Source: Cylindrobasidium torrendii FP15055 ss-10
Taxonomy: Eukaryota; Basidiomycota; Agaricomycetes; Agaricales; Physalacriaceae
Assembly (NCBI GenBank): GCA_000934385.1
Contig: KN880849.1
Coordinates: forward strand, 1 to 15,550
Direction of reading: 5' to 3'
Length of the DNA: 15,550 nucleotides
Made by a program: the position numbers and the translations under genes. Below are positions 1 through 9,346 of the stretch, in pieces (the first letter of the stretch is position 1; each line of letters begins with the position of its first letter). The notes under the pieces were generated by a model. The model was not told where the DNA came from, made no database searches, and saw nothing but the letters and a program-made list of their open reading frames with translations.

Positions 1-853
1 GAAATTGCTTGGTCTCAACTTCGCCGACGCTTGGCTCCTGGGCTAGAGGATGTTCTTAGTGAATACGAGCGCAACCCCACCATCAGATATGAGCCCTCCG
101 ATCCTTTGCAATAGTGAGTATTCCACTCACAAATGGCCGCGCACTAACTTTGTTGTTCAGCGCAGTCTTCAAGTGGCTTTTTATTGATCTAGTTCAAGCT
201 GAGCTCGATTCATATTCTGATCGCATTAACAACATGGCTAAAAGAAGACAACGTGACAAGATTCTCCCTCAGGGAGGAAGCCCGAACGATATAGAGGAGT
301 ACCCCGAAGAGTATAACTCTCGCAACTTCAAGGTATGTGCTCAGAAGTATACAAACGACACGCTCTCATGAAATAGCTTCTTGTGAACCCGGACGCTGAA
401 TATCTGAAGGAGGCCGAAGCTTTATACGCTCCACCCGATCATGGGACTTTTGAGAAAGTTCCTCCTGCCTTTCATGTTCGAATTCACCGCATATACACCT
501 CAATCGGCTGCCCTGAAATCAGCGATCTCACTGTGTGGCGTGTCTATATGCAGCTTTTGGAGGGCTTAGAAAGGGAACTAGAGGAAGAGGCTTATTTAGA
601 GGATTTTGAGCTGGCTGGGTTTGTTGAGGTCGATCCAGTTGCAGTTGGACCCGAGTTGGAGGGCTTACAGGGCGAGTTGAAGGGACTCAAGGAGCTCGAG
701 ACTGGCGGAGACGACGAGTACCAAGGAGGTCTCAATAATGGCAGAGGCGAGACCCCCGAGCCAGAGGAAGGGGTTGACTTAGCCGGCTATGGAATCATGA
801 CCGACGAGGATGACTCGGGTGATGAGGAAGATGGGACTGGTGACGACTTCTGA
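1..853 (+). CDS. Integrase core domain protein, C-terminal part (5' partial)
   Basis: Three exons can be joined: <1-113, 161-332 and 377-853 (stop TGA). They give the last 253 residues of a protein that starts left of the window. Intron 1 (114-160, 47 bp) has a GTGAGT donor, a CACTAAC branch site and a TTCAG acceptor, and it splits a Tyr codon. Intron 2 (333-376, 44 bp) has a GTATGT donor and a TAG acceptor and lies between codons. The joined protein has the order WSQLRRRL, YAVFKWLFIDLVQAELD, RINNMAKRRQRDKILPQG, APPDHGTFEKVPP, then a short helical stretch. This order agrees with the region after the DDE integrase core in a protein family that, from memory, is expanded in mushroom genomes (retroelement-like or domesticated integrases). 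The catalytic DDE residues would lie upstream and are not visible. The last 70 or so residues are strongly acidic (Glu/Asp/Gly-rich). There is no internal stop or frameshift, so this end looks intact. Activity cannot be judged from this part. Confidence 0.72.
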
Positions 854-932
854 CCTTTTTGAATTATTTTTGAGATAATTTCTTTTATGCAGTCTATTAT
901 TTTTACGGTTGCAAAATGTCTAGTTAATTAGG

Positions 933-1013
933 TCCGGCGGCGGCTGTCCCAATACGGCAACTCCGACGCGTTTCGGCCTCCCCTGAAAAGCGTAGCACTC
1001 CGGCTTTCCATAG
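933..1013 (+). repeat. Left arm of a perfect 81-bp inverted repeat
   Basis: This segment is, base for base as I read it, the reverse complement of 14939-15019. It begins TCCGGCGGCGG on the outer side and ends CTTTCCATAG on the inner side. Similarity stops at once on the outer side and after a few scattered matches on the inner side. It starts 80 bp after the stop codon of the integrase-core gene. Both arms can be translated into a similar short frame, but the frame is open only because the DNA is identical; I do not call it a gene. The immediate outer flanks (TTAATTAGG here, TAGAGGTCG at the other arm) show no exact target-site duplication. Confidence 0.9.
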
Positions 1014-1021
1014 CCACACGG

Positions 1022-1039
1022 CATTGATCGTAATCAATG
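1022..1039. repeat. Small perfect hairpin next to the left inverted-repeat arm
   Basis: CATTGAT and ATCAATG form a perfect 7-bp stem with a 4-nt loop, nine bases inside the left 81-bp arm. It is not present beside the right arm. It may be chance; no function is claimed. Confidence 0.4.
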
Positions 1040-1830
1040 TTCCAACCTCTGCTTCTTACCTCCACGTCGCACGGGCGGCACCTTCGCATTCGAAATCGAT
1101 GACTTACAAGCAAATGCACTCGTCCAGTGCTTTCAAGGCTGATTTGATGCCGTCCGAGCCTGTGAACCTCCGACTTCTGCTTACTGTCCACTCAAGCCGC
1201 CAGTGTACACTTGGCCCGTGAGGAGCGTCGTGGAGCTTGAGGAACGGCCTCGTCCCAACGTGCGTTATCCTTTCGTCTTGTATCCCAAGCTCATGTTTCG
1301 CTCCTTTGAAGGTTGTTATGGCGTAGCGTTTCGCAGCTGTTATCATGCGTATTTTAACTGCGCCGGCTTGCGTCTTTCTTTGGACAACAACTCGAGAATG
1401 GCGTCGCGCAAATACGCTCGCTTTGTCCTGGAGGTCAGCTTTGACTCACGTAGTATCACTTGAATTCCCCTTTGGACTGCATTTCGTTCCCGTTCCCGTT
1501 CCCGCTCGCTACTTCCCAACTTCATTTCCGCTCACATTCACCCCTGCGTCGCAGAATATATTCATCCAGACCATTACGAACTCGGAAGATCCGTACTTTG
1601 AGTACGTGGTCCATTCAGACTGTATTCTGAGCTCTATTCATGAACTCGACACAATAACCTTCATCTTCACTTTGGACGCGTCTAGCTCAATCAATGACAC
1701 GCAGATACGCTAGTGAGTCTTCGTATTCTGTGTCCGTTTTCCATCAAGTTCCCCTCTCACCGTTTCCGATGTCGTACTCTTGCTATATACGCACCCGCGT
1801 TGCTCATTTGGCTATTCTTCCCACATCGTG

Positions 1831-3677
1831 TCGCATTTCCCATTCCCGACTCGTAACTCCCGGTTCCTTGGAGCTCTCCATACTACTATACCCGTTTGTT
1901 TACATTGCTTGAATTGAAGTTTTGTTGACCCTTCCGTGCCGTAGATGCGGCGGGTACTATGCGTACATTTCCAGACTCGTCGGATTATTTGACAGGTCCG
2001 TTCGTGAGTCCAACTGCGTGTATAAATGCTCGAGATGGACCAGACATGGATTTCGAAGCTCTACAGGTTGGTAAGGTATGAATGGATGAGTTAATGTGGC
2101 TCTTAAACCGAATTCTGACCTGTTTTCTGCTCACTCTATCGAAATTGTGCATTGTAGTTCCATCTTCGCGTGCTTTTTCAGCATTTCCACTAACTCTGAA
2201 TGCTCCCCGCACCCGACAACGTACATTCATCCGGGTTGAAACTCGTAAGATGAGTTCCATTCAAACGGGTAAGTATACTCCGAGCGCTTGAACTTTAGTA
2301 CCAACGAAATGAACGCGCCAAGGTATATTTTGAGGGTACATAAGGTCTCTGTAAGTTGTAGTGTCCTCTCATTCACTTTCCCATCTCTTTCTCTTCACTA
2401 GGACCGCCCTTCGGTGTGGTAAGTGAAGTTGCTTCGATGTTAGTGATGTACACTAACGATTTCGACTTCTAGGACTATTTTGTAGTTCGTAGTCGTGCTT
2501 TACATGGTAAGCTAACATGTATCGGACGTTAGACGTCGATACTAGCGACGTTCGCTACTAGATTGGTGTACTCTAGCTATTTTGTACATGGTAAGTTTGG
2601 GTATCCACTCGAGATACTAATGTCTACATTAGTCTGAATGCCTATAGAATTTGCGGTGTGTTTCGATAGTGAAGAAATGCGTGAATATCTATATGCATAG
2701 CCGTAAGATAAGGTTAGCTAGAGCCTTAGAACGGCCATCGTATTTGAGTACGGCACAGCGGTGCGTCACATAATTAATTGTCAAGCACGAGCACGAGGCT
2801 CACAAGCTATCGCGTGCTCGCGGACGGAATAAGTTCAGGTAATATGAACCTACCTATCCGTATCGGCTACAACACAAATGAAATTGAATGAATGAACTCA
2901 CCTACCTATTGCATTCGGTCCAGAATTTGAATGCCTTGAATTCGGGCCTTGCGTTCTCACGAGTTCGGCAATCGGACCGGTACATCACATCTGCTTTGTA
3001 CGCTCACCACCGACGACAACGTGTACCCCGCCAAGACACGCTCGAAATGGACGAATATACGAACACGTAGGGATATCAAAGTAAACATGGGTGTAGCATA
3101 TTATCTTTGGTACGTTCTCAAACTCTCACGACTTGCAAAAGTCCTAACACGCCTGTAGGCGCTTGCGCTTGTCTGCGCAGACGGCGCTCAGCTTGTCCGT
3201 GAACACGACGAGATACGAGGGGAGAAAGGGACTGGATAAACCATAGGTGGGGCTTTTGGGGGGAATCCTTGGTGCGTTCTCATCCCATTCGCCTCGTATG
3301 GATGTTGACCTCGGATTAGGCGCCTTTGCTGTAGTCTTTTTTGCTCGTTGAAACCGTTCTGTGGTCACAAGGGGCTATGTGTGCATCTCCTGGTACGCTC
3401 GTCTCCCTCCCTCTCCCCTCTTTTTTTCCAGTTGCGTCTTCATTCGACTAGACACCCGAACACATTCTGAGGTTCATTTCGGACACAAATCGCATATATT
3501 ATCGAGCAGGGCGCTGGTGTGTGTCACCTATGTTGTTGAGAGTGTTACCTACTACTTCATCTAGCGCTCACGGGCAGAATGCGCCTTCCACATTCCCGCG
3601 TTTGCTCTCCTTCCCCGCGCTGCCGTACAACTTACACACGGCTGCGGCGGCTCGGCCGCACATTGAGACCCACTGTT
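1831..3677 (+). repeat. Array unit A
   Basis: Counted from one TCGYATTTCCCATTCC anchor to the next. The TATA-like box is at 2337-2345. It is followed by a compact ladder of intron-like segments: 2351-2401, 2419-2472, 2507-2561 and 2591-2632 (51, 54, 55 and 42 bp). These are separated by pieces of 17, 34 and 29 nt. Each starts GTAAGT or GTAAGC and ends TAG, and most hold a CTAAC/CTAAT-like branch site. Further intron-like segments are at 3110-3158 and 3272-3319. The unit is about 260 bp shorter than the next two, with most of the difference lying before the TATA block. A short frame at about 1951-2070 looks protein-like but is not conserved in the sister units. Confidence 0.6.
2284..2345 (+). 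promoter_or_regulatory. Conserved promoter-like block with TATA-like box, unit A
   Basis: The block shares GCGCTTGAACT, then ACGAAATGAA, then GCCAAGGTATATT with the other two units and ends in TACATAAGG (2337-2345). The TATA match is one base weaker than in units B and C. A C/T-rich stretch, typical of fungal transcription start regions, follows from about 2363. It is called a promoter from conservation and architecture only. Confidence 0.5.
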
Positions 3678-5790
3678 TCGTATTTCCCATTCCCCGTTCG
3701 TAAGTTACCGCTCAATTCTGCTTGTCATATCATTCTGTCTATTGGTTCATATCGCAATGCATGCTGGCTTTGAATGAATAAGGCCTTTTTGATACGACGG
3801 GAACGTCTCACTCGTAAGCTGAATCTGGGATCGGATACATTGCCATTTCCCGCGGCGCGTTTGCGAATGTGGATGCCGTGACATGGAAATAAAGAATCTG
3901 ACCAGCACGGAAGTAGGCTAAGCGTTCAAAGTGTTGTGTAAGGCCGCACCGGCGCACATTCGAAGTGTCCGCTATTCGATGTCGTCGAGGCTGCTTCGTG
4001 GGTCAGTCTCAGGCTCTCTCGGATTCCATTCCTTTCGTCCTCCAATGGTCTCTGTCTCTCTCATTTCGATGTACGCCTGCTTGGATAGCAAGACCGCTCA
4101 CTCAAGCATGTTATCGTAAGTGCTCGCTTCCAGTATCATCCGACAATGCACATTCATCCCGTTAGTTCAGCCTGAAACCATAGACTCAGCCGCTCATTCA
4201 AATGGGATGAGTATTAACCGGGCGCTTGAAGTCTACTACGAAATGAAGTTTGTGCCAAGGGATCTTGTAAGTATATAAGGTTCTGGAAAGTCTACTCTCT
4301 TATCCCACCTTTCCGTCCCTTCTTCTTCACTTCGTCTTCCCATTTTTTGTTAGTATATGTATGTTCAGCTGCTTTGACGTTAGTGAAGTACACTAACAAC
4401 ATTGGCCTTAGCTATCTTAGTAGCTGTGCTTTGCGCGATAAGCTGACGTCTTTCGGACGTTATTTGACAGTACTAACAAAATGTGATTCTAGATTACCAT
4501 AGTCAATTGCGCTTTAGTTAGCATTCGAATGGTCCACGTTGGTGTGCTTTGAGTATCCACTCGGCATGCTAACGCGTTTCCAAGTCCGAATTCACGAAAA
4601 GTCTTCAGTTTATAGTTCTCTAACGAAATTTACCTATGTAGTTAGAATGGTTGATTCAAAGGCAACTGTATTTGAGTACAATGGTGCGTCTGAGTGTTAC
4701 TATAGGTTTGACTATATGAGAAGAAGTGCCGCAGTATGAATAAATATTACTACACGCTGCTCGTCAGACACTTGACTGGAATTAGCCGTTGGTGTGTTTA
4801 TGACATTCTCCCGAGCTAGCACACGAGATCTCGTGCTCACAAACGCAAATCACGGCGGAAACATCGTTTAATAAACATGCCTATGAATTAAATGAGCGGC
4901 GCATGCTGTCTGAAGTTGATCCAAACTGCGAATGCCTCGAACTTAGGCATTTCTCGTAGGCTCCGGCGATCGGACCGAAGCATCGCGTCTGCTTTGTTCT
5001 CCCACCACTGATGCCGTGTACCCGCCAAGACACGGTCCAAGCGGACGAATTCACAAACGTGTGAGATTAGGACCGTAGTGTATCGTTTCTGGTACGTTCT
5101 TGTCCCTTTCCGGCTTGAAGAGGTTCTAACAGATTCGTAGGCACTTACTCTTGTATCCGCCAGCGCCGCAGCCCGTTTTTGGAGACGAAGGACGAGGGGA
5201 CATGACTGAAGCTGATACCACGGAAAACTGGTGCGTTTATGACACTGTCTTTTGCCTCTTACAAATTCTAACATGCCCGTAGGCGACTTCTCGCTGTCGT
5301 ATCCGCAGACACTCTGGTTTTTGCATAGACACGACTCGGTACAAGGGATAAGCGGAGTCGGCTCGAACATAGGTGGAGTCTGCTGGCCGATTTATTGGTG
5401 CGTTGTCATTCCATCCGCGTTGTATGAATACTAACGTCGGATGAAGTGCCCCCGTGTATACACAAGCCATTTTCGTTGACACGAAGGGATGTTTGTGCAT
5501 TTCCCGATACGTTCTTCTCGCTCTCTCCCCTCTCGCTATGTCTCCCATCGGATAAGCGCATCCCCAGCCCGTTCCAAACTCTGCTAATTGCACTACATAC
5601 ATTCTCATGCGCAAAGATATGTATATCCGGTTCGTACGCTATCGACAAAGCTGCTTGCAGCCCCGCTTGACACTGTCGTCCTTGCAACACGCCGCCCATT
5701 CCGGCAGTTCACCTCCGTGTCGAACACTGCCGTACTATGCTATCCATTGCTCCCATAGCTCATTATCCCTGCATCAAAGTCACCGTTGTT
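3678..5790 (+). repeat. Array unit B
   Basis: The spacing to the next anchor is 2113 bp. The promoter-like block is at 4222-4280 (TATATAAGG at 4272), followed by a long pyrimidine-rich tract. Intron-like segments with ACTAAC or GCTAAC branch motifs follow between about 4340 and 4590. Downstream, 5092-5140 and 5231-5282 are well-formed intron candidates (GTACGT or GTGCGT donor, TTCTAAC branch, TAG acceptor), and a third GTGCGT donor is at 5398. One donor position in the upstream ladder reads ATAAGC where the sister unit has GTAAGC, so at least one splice site looks damaged. No open frame is shared with units A or C. Confidence 0.6.
4222..4280 (+). promoter_or_regulatory. Conserved promoter-like block with TATA box, unit B
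   Basis: The core is GCGCTTGAAGTCTACTACG, then AAATGAAG, then GTGCCAAGG, ending in TATATAAGG (4272-4280). A pyrimidine-rich tract runs from about 4290 to 4350. The core can be translated as a short peptide containing YYEMK in units B and C. Unit A has indels there, which argues for DNA-level rather than protein-level conservation. Confidence 0.55.
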
Positions 5791-6340
5791 TCGCATTTCC
5801 CATTCCGAGCTCGTGAGGTACAGTGCATTTCCTCTCGTCATATCATTCTGTTTCTTTCGTTACATTGGTATTTATGCTTGTAATGAAGATACGTTCGGTC
5901 CCGTGGGTGTAACGGGAATGTCCAACTCGTAAGGTCAATAGTACCGTCCGGCGGCCTGAATACATAGTGTATGTAAGGTCTAAGTCGGCATAATTGAAGC
6001 AGGGAAAGAAGTAGAGGGGTTGTTGTGGCCGCATAACGATGATCAGGCATCCAATCCACATAACAAATAGAGAATAAGCCGAAAGCGTTGCGGCCAGCGG
6101 AGGAGAACGTAGCTCGTGATCCAGCATAAGCTTGCGCATTCGTGTTACCCATGTCAGAGGCCGTTCTACTCACTTCTCGGAATTCGTTCCTTTCCTTTCC
6201 CCGTCTACATGTCTTCTTTCAATGCATATCTACAACCCGAACCGTGCATTCATAAGGGCTCGCTGTCACTAAAAACGTACATTCATTTCGTTAGCACGTT
6301 CCGAAACTCGTTCGGTAAGCCGCGCATGCAAATACTGCAA

Positions 6341-6401
6341 GCGCTTGAACTCTACTACGAGATGAAACCCGTGCCAAGGTATATTGTTTAGGTATATAAA
6401 G
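6341..6401 (+). promoter_or_regulatory. Conserved promoter-like block with TATA box, unit C
   Basis: The block has GCGCTTGAACTCTACTACG, then GATGAAAC, then GTGCCAAGGTATATTG, ending in TATATAAAG (6393-6401). It is followed by a CT-rich stretch from about 6420 to 6470. It has the best TATA match of the three units. Confidence 0.55.
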
Positions 6402-7214
6402 CCTGGGTAAGTTGTACCGTTCTCTCATCCTATTATTCCCTTCCCTTTTTCCCTACTTCGTTGCCACTAAGGACAAGTATACACGGTGAGGTCTACTTGC
6501 TTCAACGTTGGTTGTATTCACTGACTAGTATCTAAACGATCTCTTAGTTCGTTGTCGTGCTTCGCGCGGTAATTCAACGTCTTTGAGACGTTGTTGAGCA
6601 GTGCTAACGACATTTTACTTTTACCTCTAGATTTCTCATGTATATTTGCGCTTGTAGTTACCTTTAGTAGACATGACTGTGTTTTCTGAGGTATTCCCTT
6701 GAAATACTAACGAGTTTGTAAGTCCTTTCGCATGCGTCAGTTAGCTCATTAGAACGAAGGTCACCGCTGTATGTTTTGGAAGCGGCGGTGTAGTGCTCGA
6801 CTTCAGGTTAAGAGTACGTACCAACAAGAAAGATAGACTGACTTATCCGTTAAATCGTCGGATACTCATTGTAAACGTACACAGAGCGCACGAGGCTCAC
6901 AAGTAAGTGAGTCCCTACATACACGAATGGGGGCAAATGTTCCGTTTAATGAAAAAGTGGCTACCCAATGCGATAATAACACAAATGATAGCAAAAGAAT
7001 GAACGCACCTGCAGTGTGAAGTTGATCCAAACTGCGAATGCCTCGAACTTGGGCATTTCTAGTTCTGGGATCGGCGATCGGACCGGTATAGGCATGTCTG
7101 CTCTGCTCTACCACGACCGACACCGTGTAGCCGTCAAGAAGAGGTCGAAATGGACATAGGAGCGGCCGCGAAGGGGTACTGGGATAAATACACGTGCTGT
7201 TCATCTTTCCTTAG

Positions 7215-7640
7215 GTGCGTTCTCAGTCTGTTGGCTCGTACAAGTGCTAACCTCGAATAGGCGCCTGGTCTCGTCTGCGCAAGTTCTGCAGCTCGTATCC
7301 GGACGGAAGTCGACGGTGTAGAGCGAGAGGAGGTCGTGCTAGCGAAACGGAGCCCACTGGCTGGAGCGCTGGTGCGTCTTCGCTCTGATTTGGTCAACAC
7401 GAGTGCTAACACACCTGCAGGCGCCTGGTCTCGTCTCCGCAGACGTACCAGCTGGTACTGGGACGGAAATCGATGCGAGAGACTGAGCATGAGCATGGGT
7501 AGAGCCATTTGCTCGTTCGCTAGTCAGTGTTTGCTGACCTCTGGCTTGTACATTGTGTACTGACATCCGACTAGGTGCCTTCTCCGCCCACTCGTTCGTT
7601 CTTGGACGGAAATCGAGAGCGCAAAGGAACATTACGGCTC
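7215..7640 (+). repeat. Triplicated exon/intron module at the array end
   Basis: Three exon-like segments start at 7261 and 7421 (GCGCCTGGTCTCGTCT in both) and at 7575 (GTGCCTTCTCCG), at spacings of 160 and 154 bp. All share a later GGACGGAARTCGA piece. Each is preceded by an intron-like segment: 7215-7260 (GTGCGT, GCTAAC, TAG), 7372-7420 (GTGCGT, GCTAAC, CAG) and, less surely, 7499-7574 (GTAGAG, TACTGAC, TAG). The first two exons can be joined in phase 0 for about 55 codons before a TGA in the second. Units A and B carry diverged versions of this module. The duplication unit therefore includes both an exon and its upstream intron. Confidence 0.55.
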
Positions 7641-7840
7641 AAGGTACGTGGTTAATAGTCTGGTTGTTTCGTACGGGTGGGTACTCAAACACGGACAGGC
7701 GACCAACTGCCTTGGAATCGAGGAGGACCATTCGCAAATCAAGGGCAATATGTTTGAATATGGGAGATACGTTGAGAATAAAGCAAGGTGCGTGTCATGC
7801 ATGGCACCAAGGGCGCTACTAACCAACGACTCCCGCGCAG

Positions 7841-8101
7841 ACCACGAAGACAGGGCCTGCCATCCCCTCCCCCTTCGTCCCCTTCGTGTCCGGGGAGGAT
7901 GGACCATCCCTTCGCGTCGACCCCCCGCGCTCCACGCTCCGCACTCAGCAAGGAAGATAGGGCGGAGGGTGCACGAAGGACGGGTCGGACCCGAAGAACA
8001 TCGTCCGCGCCCGGACGAAGGCGTCGATGCAGACCTACCGCACGCGTCCTCGCGGATGGCGCACACGGGAGAGGCAGAAGGCGCGGACGGACGAAGAGTA
8101 G
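7841..8101 (+). pseudogene. GC3-rich exon-like frame broken by one TAG
   Basis: The frame starting at 7841 runs 86 codons to a TAG at 8099-8101. It has a single internal TAG at 7958-7960 (codon 40). Nearly every third position is G or C, before and after that stop, which is the pattern of real basidiomycete coding DNA. The competing frame is longer and uninterrupted but is Arg/Pro/Ser-rich, as expected of a shadow frame. A textbook intron ends just before it: 7788-7840 with GTGCGT, GCTACTAAC and GCAG. I recognise no protein family; the part after the stop is basic (Arg/Lys-rich). It could be a pseudogene remnant, an exon with a missed small intron around 7958, or a sequencing artefact. Confidence 0.4.
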
Positions 8102-9049
8102 ATACTACACACCTTGTAGATGTATTAGAATTGGTTCGCCTAGCTTACAATAGTCCGTACTTATCACCAAATTCAACTGTTCGCTGCACCCTTATCACAT
8201 CGGTACACTGACATCAACGGAGAGCGGGTGGCGCACCAAAACTCCCACCACCACCGTGTCATAGCACTCGGAAATCAGAATCCTCTGGTCAGGACTCAAG
8301 TCCCAGTCTTCTACGCTAGGAGCCAAACGACGTACAACCCGCGAGACAACCAAAGTCTTTTGGGGAGGTTGGTTAGGTCAGGTTGGGGGAACGTCTCCGA
8401 CGATGAGGCTGTGTCGACCGTTCTCAACGTCCCCGAGGGATGAAGCAACATCCGGGCCTCCTGAACGGGCGCACCGCCGTCCGAGCCGCTCGGGGGCAGA
8501 CGTTTTCGTCCGACTCCTGCGTGCGTCAGCAAGTGCTCTTTTCAACGCAAGAACTCGGCAGTGCTGCGCATGTATGAAGGTCGACGACTACGGCTAAGGT
8601 GCTCTGCTTATACCAAGGGAGGCGGGAAATGAGCAGTGGAGATGCCCATAATATTCGAAAGCTCGAAGTTCGCCCCTCACACAATGCCCACCCCAAAAAT
8701 CAACGTTCAACAACATCTGCATTCGTACCACATCGGTATCGTAACTACACTTCTGAAAAAATATATACTGCTGGGGGGATGTAACGAAAAAAGAGGAAGC
8801 TCTAGGGTACGCATGGATGGATGGAGGGGGGGATACACGCCAGACGCGGCGGGCAAGGAAAATATTACAAGGGGAGAATCGACATGCGTACGTACAGGAG
8901 AGACAGAGAAACAGAGAGAGCATTAATAAAGAAAGAGGAGATGGGGAGATCATGAGAGCAATAGGTGGGCTGTACCGTCGCCCAACCATCACCGTTTACT
9001 TTTAATCGTACAGGATGTGCGTACACGGCCAGGACATGTACTCGCCGCG

Positions 9050-9069
9050 GGGTAGGTAGCACCCTACCC
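9050..9069. repeat. Perfect hairpin, 7-bp stem
   Basis: GGGTAGG and CCTACCC pair around a 6-nt loop, about 280 bp downstream of the SFP1-like stop codon. It could shape the 3' end of that transcript or be chance. Confidence 0.4.
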
Positions 9070-9150
9070 TTTGCAGGCAGCGTCGTAGAGACGACTACGC
9101 GCCGCGTCTGCCTGCCATACAGGAATAGAGAAACAAGGAAAAAATGTCAT

Positions 9151-9195
9151 GGATGGGATGGGATGGGATGGGATGGGATGGGATGGGATGGGATG
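9151..9195. repeat. (GGATG)9 pentanucleotide microsatellite
   Basis: There are nine uninterrupted copies of GGATG (CATCC on the other strand), about 150 bp downstream of the SFP1-like stop codon and so probably in its 3' UTR. The unit is not the usual fungal telomere repeat (TTAGGG). Confidence 0.95.
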
Positions 9196-9346
9196 GGGGA
9201 GTGGGGGCAAGTTCGTCGTAAACAGTATCAAGTAAGAGGAGAAAAAAAAAGGAAGACGAGCACAACAACACAGTAACTTATAATATAGATAGTATGTACT
9301 TTTGAAACCAAGCACGCAAGGCGACGGGCCGCAACCACCATGAGCT

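Larger units (their letters stand above)
1260..7640 (+). repeat. Tandem array of diverged ~2-kb units with intron-like ladders
   Basis: The same series of landmarks recurs in the same order and orientation at about 1.85-2.1 kb spacing. (a) TCGYATTTCCCATTCC is at 1831, 3678 and 5791. (b) A GCGCTTGAA block with a TATA-like box begins at 2284, 4222 and 6341. (c) Intron ladders follow each box. (d) A segment close to GCGAATGCCTCGAACT is near 2927 (diverged), 4928 and 7036. (e) A GTRCGT-type intron followed by an exon starting GCRCYT or GCGCCT has its acceptor at 3158, 5140 and 7260. A GTGCGT segment at 1260 fits the tail of a still earlier unit. The copies differ by many substitutions and indels, and stop codons fall at different places in each, so no shared protein is encoded. 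Splice-site-like motifs (GTAAGT, CTAAC, YAG) are better preserved than any reading frame. Best reading: tandemly duplicated, plus-strand, spliced non-coding transcription units, or an old degenerate gene family. Confidence 0.65.
5791..7640 (+). repeat. Array unit C
   Basis: This is the last recognisable unit. The promoter-like block is at 6341-6401 (TATATAAAG at 6393), followed by a pyrimidine-rich stretch and an intron ladder between about 6405 and 6725. The segment near 7026-7070 is almost identical to 4918-4960 of unit B. The unit ends in three repeated exon/intron modules, listed separately. Its right border is uncertain, because intron-like signals continue to about 7840. Confidence 0.6.
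8102..9346. other. Gene-poor spacer
   Basis: No supportable gene is seen. A short GC3-rich frame (about 8388-8443, stop TGA) could be the end of a plus-strand exon but has no clear partner. The part from about 8770 to 9346 lies downstream of the minus-strand SFP1-like gene and probably includes its 3' UTR. On that strand it contains CT-rich simple sequence, a hairpin and a CATCC microsatellite. Confidence 0.4.

Noticed and set aside
928..1191. Short protein frame in the left inverted-repeat arm, matched by one in the right arm
   Set aside because: The identity follows from the 81-bp DNA identity, and the frames diverge at once outside it. There is no independent evidence for translation.
1951..2070. 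Protein-like short frame with a possible resemblance to a small secreted or pheromone-type precursor
   Set aside because: There is no CaaX end, and the matching positions in the two sister units do not keep the frame.
8228..8443. Open frame of 71 codons with a GC3-rich end
   Set aside because: Only the last 20 or so codons look coding. No exon partner, start context or homology could be recognised.
9151..9195. GGATG repeat as an internal telomere tract
   Set aside because: The unit is a different pentanucleotide from TTAGGG, and nothing else around it looks subtelomeric.
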